From RGIG8775 sp045128735 (GTDB taxonomy: Bacteria; Bacillota; Clostridia; Oscillospirales; CAG-272), in NCBI GenBank assembly GCA_045128735.1, contig JBGVRT010000089.1:56215-120214 (forward strand): a stretch of 64,000 nucleotides of DNA, written 5' to 3'. The translations under genes and the position numbers were made by a program. Numbering within the stretch: position 1 is the stretch's first letter; each line of letters begins with the position of its first letter. The notes beneath the pieces were generated by a model that saw only the letters and a list, made by a program, of their open reading frames with translations, made no database searches and was not told the DNA's origin. Positions 60,879 to 64,000 of the stretch are shown here, one piece after another.

Positions 60879-61343
60879 ATGGATAATAAGACAAAGATAT
60901 TAAAAAGACATTTAAGAAGTAAGCTAGAAGTGATGGATAAAGAAGAGTTCAAGCTGTTTTATAGCATCTTGGTTCATTACTGGGTTAATAATAAATTCTT
61001 TATCAGTAAAATGAATTTCTTTAATATGTGGTGTGAGCTGAACAAGCTTTGCCATGAGGTAGATGAAAGCTTTCCTGACCAGTATGATGATCATAAACTA
61101 GTTAAGGATTTCTGTATAGCACACCCCTTCTATTTTGTTGATATACTCAGTCTAAAGCTTGTCAAATCTCTCTTCTGGAGATACTTGGATAAGGACCTAG
61201 AAGTAATTATTATAACCATGAGAAAGCTTCACAGAGAAGGTTTAAGGGCTGCCTGTGAGTACATAAATGAGGCTATGGGATTAGGCGAGAACGTTGAAGA
61301 ACTGGTACAAGAAACAGAAGAACACATGAAAGCTTTTTCTTAA
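60879..61343 (+). CDS. Hypothetical protein of the integrase element
   Basis: 154 residues after AGAGGGATTAAGAA. It is helical, with aromatic-rich LVHYWVNNKFFISKMNFFNM and an acidic C-terminus (ENVEELVQETEEHMKAFS). No family was recognised. Confidence 0.65.
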   Translation: MDNKTKILKRHLRSKLEVMDKEEFKLFYSILVHYWVNNKFFISKMNFFNMWCELNKLCHEVDESFPDQYDDHKLVKDFCIAHPFYFVDILSLKLVKSLFWRYLDKDLEVIIITMRKLHREGLRAACEYINEAMGLGENVEELVQETEEHMKAFS

Positions 61344-62068
61344 TTCTCATATATCAAAAACACAGCAGCATTGAAGACTTTAGGGCTTTCAGTGCTTTTC
61401 TTTATATAAGAAAAAGTCAGGCTGTAAAAAATAAATATTTATATATATAATTAATACACTAGTTAACAAGTAAAACTGATCATAAATAAAGCTTAAAATA
61501 AAGCTTTTTGAACTTGTTAACTAATGTATATAAAAATAAATTATTTATATATTTTTTTACACCTTGACTTTTTACGTTTTACACCTATTGTATAACTCTC
61601 TCTATAATACTCTAATCTCTATAAATCCATCTCTATTGCTTTTGCAACTGTTACCCATTGTATATATTATTACTGCTCTCCATTTATAACTTTCATTCCA
61701 AGCCTCACGCCCAAGCTTTGCCCTGCCCTCCTCACCGCCCTTATAGATATATCTTTTTCTCTCATCCCATAATTATTTAAATATCACTGAAAACAAATTA
61801 ATAATTCTTTTTTACTAGCAAATTCTATTTAAATCGCTATAAAGCTTCGAAGAAGATTTATAGCATAAACAAAGCTATATATTTACTAGAAATACTTATA
61901 TCTATAGAAAAAGACTATAAATCTTTGAAAAATGATTTATAGTCAAAATATTATTATTTATTATTATTCTTTATTATTATTTATGTTCAGTATATAGACC
62001 ATATAGGTCTGATTTTTAGACTACTATAGTTTAATTTTTAAACGTCTATTCGTTCAATAATTGAACCA
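61344..62068. other. AT-rich, repeat-rich intergenic region (possible replication origin)
   Basis: There is no gene in 725 bp. Seen are ACTAGTTAACAAGT with ACTTGTTAACTA (about 61461-61524) inside a longer AT-rich palindrome, AAAGCTTAAAATAAAGCTTT, GACTATAAATC with GATTTATAGTC (about 61912-61944), the short palindrome AGACCATATAGGTCT near 61996-62010, and runs of TTATTATTATT. The winged-helix replication-type gene lies directly beyond. The pattern fits an origin or centromere-like region of an element; function is inferred. Confidence 0.4.
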
Positions 62069-62458
62069 TTAAAAAGACAGTTCAAATTCTTCAGTATCGT
62101 CATATACGTTAGAATGCAACTCAAAGTCATTATAAAGTTTCTGGACAGCCTCTGGATTAAATTTAAAATATCTCTTTTTAGGTATTCCATGATATTTGAC
62201 CTTTATAATTCCATATTCCAAAAGCTCCTTGCAAGCCGCCAGTTGCTGATGCTTACTCAGGCCTGTGTTGTAGTACATATTCTCAACCGTACTGAAGAAC
62301 CAACCTCCCGGCTGTAGCCCATCACGATCCTTCCAATATGTATATTCAGAATAGATCTCCGATAACATCACCGCTGTGTTCAGATTGAATCTTCTTATAA
62401 ATGGCCTTGGAAGCCTCAGAAAATCACTTTTAAACATTTCATCTAACTTTTTATTCAT
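62069..62458 (-). CDS. Winged-helix replication-initiator-like protein
   Basis: 129 residues: FLRLPRPFIRRFNLNTAVML, then GGWFFSTVENMYYNTGLSKH and CKELLEYGIIKVKYHGIPKK. The winged-helix fold with a YFSTVENIxxxTGLSxxQ-type segment is typical of DnaD-like or replisome-organiser modules in phages and plasmids. It is short and lacks a helicase-loader part. It reads toward the AT-rich repeat region. Confidence 0.65.
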   Translation of the reverse strand: MNKKLDEMFKSDFLRLPRPFIRRFNLNTAVMLSEIYSEYTYWKDRDGLQPGGWFFSTVENMYYNTGLSKHQQLAACKELLEYGIIKVKYHGIPKKRYFKFNPEAVQKLYNDFELHSNVYDDTEEFELSF

Positions 62459-62692
62459 TTATTCTTTAAAGCGGGCCTTGAATTTTTATATAGTGAGCCC
62501 ACTCTCCTTTCAATATATAATACAGTAATATGAAATGCTTTTGATTTTTCGCCAAATGCCCACATAATCAGTATTAAAACAAAGTTTGCGAAAGTTGCAC
62601 CAAAAGTTCGTGCCTATGTAGCATTTTCACGGCATAATTAAAGCATCAAAAGAAACTTTAGTTAGTTTCAATGCTGAAAGGAATAAAAAATT

Positions 62693-63391
62693 ATGATTTA
62701 TGCCTATTGCCGTGTATCAACACCACACCAAAGACTTGAGCGTCAGATCACCAACATCACCGAGCTTTATCCCAAAGCCATCATATTTAGAGAGTTCTAT
62801 ACAGGAACCACTCAGAATCGACCTAACTGGGAACGACTCATGGCACAAATAAAAAAGGAAGACACTATAGTTTTTGATAGCGTCTCCCGTATGAGCCGTA
62901 ATGCCGATGAAGGCTTTAAGGATTATAAAATGCTTTATGATCTCGGAGTAAATCTCATATTTCTCAATGAGCCACTGATCAATACTTCTGTCTTCGATTC
63001 CACTAAGAACAATCTTCTCAATATCAATATAGAAACCGGTAATACCGCCGTTGATGATTTCTTCAAAGGCAACGTTCAACTCATCAATAACTTTATGATG
63101 GCATTAGCCGAGGAACAAATCAAGACAGCCTTCGACCAAGCTGAGAAAGAAGTTACAGATCTACATAGTCGTATATCTCAAGGTATCAGAGAAGCCAAGA
63201 AGAATGGCACCAAGATTGGTATTCCCAAAGGCACTACATTGGAGACCAAGAAATCTATTCTTTGTAAGAGCCTTATTAAAAAGCACTCTAAAGACTTTGG
63301 CGGAAGCCTTGAAGATCCTGATGTTATCAAACTCTGTGGGTGCTCTAGAAATAGTTATTACAAGTACAAAAAAGAACTCAAAGCAGGTTGA
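62693..63391 (+). CDS. Serine resolvase/invertase-type recombinase, copy B
   Basis: 232 residues beginning MIYAYCRVSTPHQRLERQ with the catalytic Ser after RV. It has about two dozen differences from copy A (45186-45884) and large stretches identical at the DNA level. AAAGGAATAAAAAATT precedes the start, so this copy has normal initiation signals. It contains a resolvase catalytic domain, a long E-helix and a C-terminal helix-turn-helix (LCGCSRNSYYKYK). Probably used for dimer resolution or inversion. Confidence 0.9.
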   Translation: MIYAYCRVSTPHQRLERQITNITELYPKAIIFREFYTGTTQNRPNWERLMAQIKKEDTIVFDSVSRMSRNADEGFKDYKMLYDLGVNLIFLNEPLINTSVFDSTKNNLLNINIETGNTAVDDFFKGNVQLINNFMMALAEEQIKTAFDQAEKEVTDLHSRISQGIREAKKNGTKIGIPKGTTLETKKSILCKSLIKKHSKDFGGSLEDPDVIKLCGCSRNSYYKYKKELKAG

Positions 63392-63400
63392 GGTATTCCT

Positions 63401-63583
63401 ATGGACAACATAAAGATTGGAGACACTATCAAAATCATCAAAATGGAGGGTGAGCCTCAATACACTAACCGTGAGGGTGTAGTTACCCATATTGACGATG
63501 CCGGTCAAATACACGGCACTTGGGGAGGATGCGCTCTTATTCCGGAAATAGATACGTTTGTTATCTTGAACCGTGACTCGTAA
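63401..63583 (+). CDS. DUF4314-like small protein
   Basis: 60 residues nine bases after the resolvase stop: GDTIKIIKMEGEPQYTNREG and VVTHIDDAGQIHGTWGGCAL with LIPEIDTFVIL. This is the small SH3-like DUF4314 pattern found in mobile elements. Function unknown. The following 63584-63774 holds a GGTGAGCC/GGCTCACC hairpin and no supported gene. Confidence 0.8.
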   Translation: MDNIKIGDTIKIIKMEGEPQYTNREGVVTHIDDAGQIHGTWGGCALIPEIDTFVILNRDS

Positions 63584-63774
63584 ATCCTTGATCTCAGCAT
63601 CTTCATTAAGAATAATACATGTAAAAGAAAGCGGTGAGCCTCGGCTCACCTGTGATCGTGAGTCTGTTGCCGTCCAGCCAGTGAAGTTTTACTTTGTTGT
63701 ATCAATTATACAACAAAAGGCAGAAATAATCAAGACTAAAATCCCACATCTCAATGATACTATACCGTAATATA

Positions 63775-63823
63775 AAAATCCCCCTTGGGAGCGATTCGAA
63801 AACCACTCCTTTGGGGGATTTTT
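63775..63823. terminator. Terminator with repeated sequence
   Basis: AAAATCCCCCTTGGGAG pairs imperfectly with CTCCTTTGGGGGATTTT. The right arm and following bases match the terminator at 46685-46730. It can serve the DUF4314 side and the minus-strand gene at 63864. Confidence 0.8.
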
Positions 63824-63863
63824 ATGAAAAGAACGACGTAAGCTAATTTATATCATTTTCTTT

Positions 63864-64000
63864 TTATTGTGCCAGATATGACACCTCATCAAGCTTGTCA
63901 ATAAGGGTTTCGAGTGCTGTTTCGTATTTGATCTTGTTCGCCTCGTAAACCTGGGCGATATCCCTTGTCAAATCACGGAAAAGTCCGCCAACGCCCTCAA
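63864..64000 (-). CDS. Solute-binding lipoprotein, 3' end (partial)
   Basis: About 45 codons are visible: GVGGLFRDLTRDIAQVYEAN, KIKYETALETLIDKLDE and a stop at 63864-63866. They are closely similar to the end of the lipoprotein at 49421-50890, so this is a paralogue whose start lies beyond the window. It suggests that the carbohydrate locus continues on the other side of the integrase element. Confidence 0.85.
   Translation of the reverse strand, partial: EGVGGLFRDLTRDIAQVYEANKIKYETALETLIDKLDEVSYLAQ

Larger units (their letters stand above)
58898..63830. mobile_element. Tyrosine-integrase element at the 3' end of a rubrerythrin gene
   Basis: The left boundary is the break in rubrerythrin coding. 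Within about 5 kb are a tyrosine integrase, two small hypothetical proteins, an AT-rich repeat region, a replication-type winged-helix protein, a resolvase and a DUF4314 protein. The middle is markedly AT-rich. The second attachment copy was not found, and chromosomal-type coding resumes at 63864, so the right limit is provisional. Confidence 0.6.

Noticed and set aside
1..64000. tRNA genes, rRNA genes and CRISPR arrays
   Set aside because: None was recognised on either strand by eye. A covariance-model tRNA scan would be needed to exclude a missed tRNA.

Overview
The window looks like a chromosomal contig from a spore-forming anaerobic member of Clostridia (Bacillota), probably a gut or rumen lineage. 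The evidence is the complete Gram-positive-type S10-spc-alpha ribosomal protein locus with a zinc-type S14, the ylxM-ffh-rpsP-khpA block, the spore genes cotJABC and an alpha/beta SASP, a corrinoid methyltransferase cluster with a RACE activator, and large BspA-type surface proteins. Species cannot be fixed by eye. No rRNA, tRNA or CRISPR array was seen.

Layout. 1-1960: 3' part of a calcium-type P-ATPase. 2002-17534 (minus): rpsJ to rplQ, about 30 genes, driven by a strong promoter at 17847-17875 and a ~300-nt leader. 17995-20389 (minus): zinc-responsive ArsR-type regulator and a His/Cys-rich heavy-metal ATPase. 20546-26976 (plus): a membrane protein and Nudix hydrolase, ylxM-ffh-rpsP-khpA, an unknown protein, a HAD phosphatase and mgtE. 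27007-36282 (minus): the cotJABC spore-coat operon, with cotJC split into two pieces by an ~8.09 kb element. 36390-42198 (minus): a corrinoid-dependent methyl-transfer cluster led by an AraC-regulator/corrinoid-protein fusion. 42625-44721: a SASP gene cut by a second large serine recombinase. 44850-45884: gene debris and a resolvase copy. 45988-58381: a carbohydrate-utilisation locus (SGNH esterase, GH110-like galactosidase, AraC regulator, solute-binding lipoprotein, agarase-like and CE2-like BspA proteins). 58832-63830: a tyrosine-integrase element abutting the last codons of a rubrerythrin gene. 63864-64000: the end of a second solute-binding protein.

The most striking observation is the cotJC interruption. 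The two gene pieces sit at the ends of an element carrying a large serine recombinase. Joining them at a shared TCTG (27266-27269 and 35359-35362) restores one uninterrupted 221-codon reading frame whose junction reads LAAEQKAR, as expected for CotJC. This is the architecture of developmentally excised elements such as skin in sigK or SPbeta in spsM, here in a coat gene. A second serine recombinase sits directly inside a SASP gene, and both recombinases are preceded by a very small ORF of similar appearance, which are candidate directionality factors. Other notable points are the AraC-corrinoid fusion with an internal ribosome binding site, an identical 16-bp site upstream of two parts of the carbohydrate locus, and a compact candidate structured RNA inside the cotJC element.
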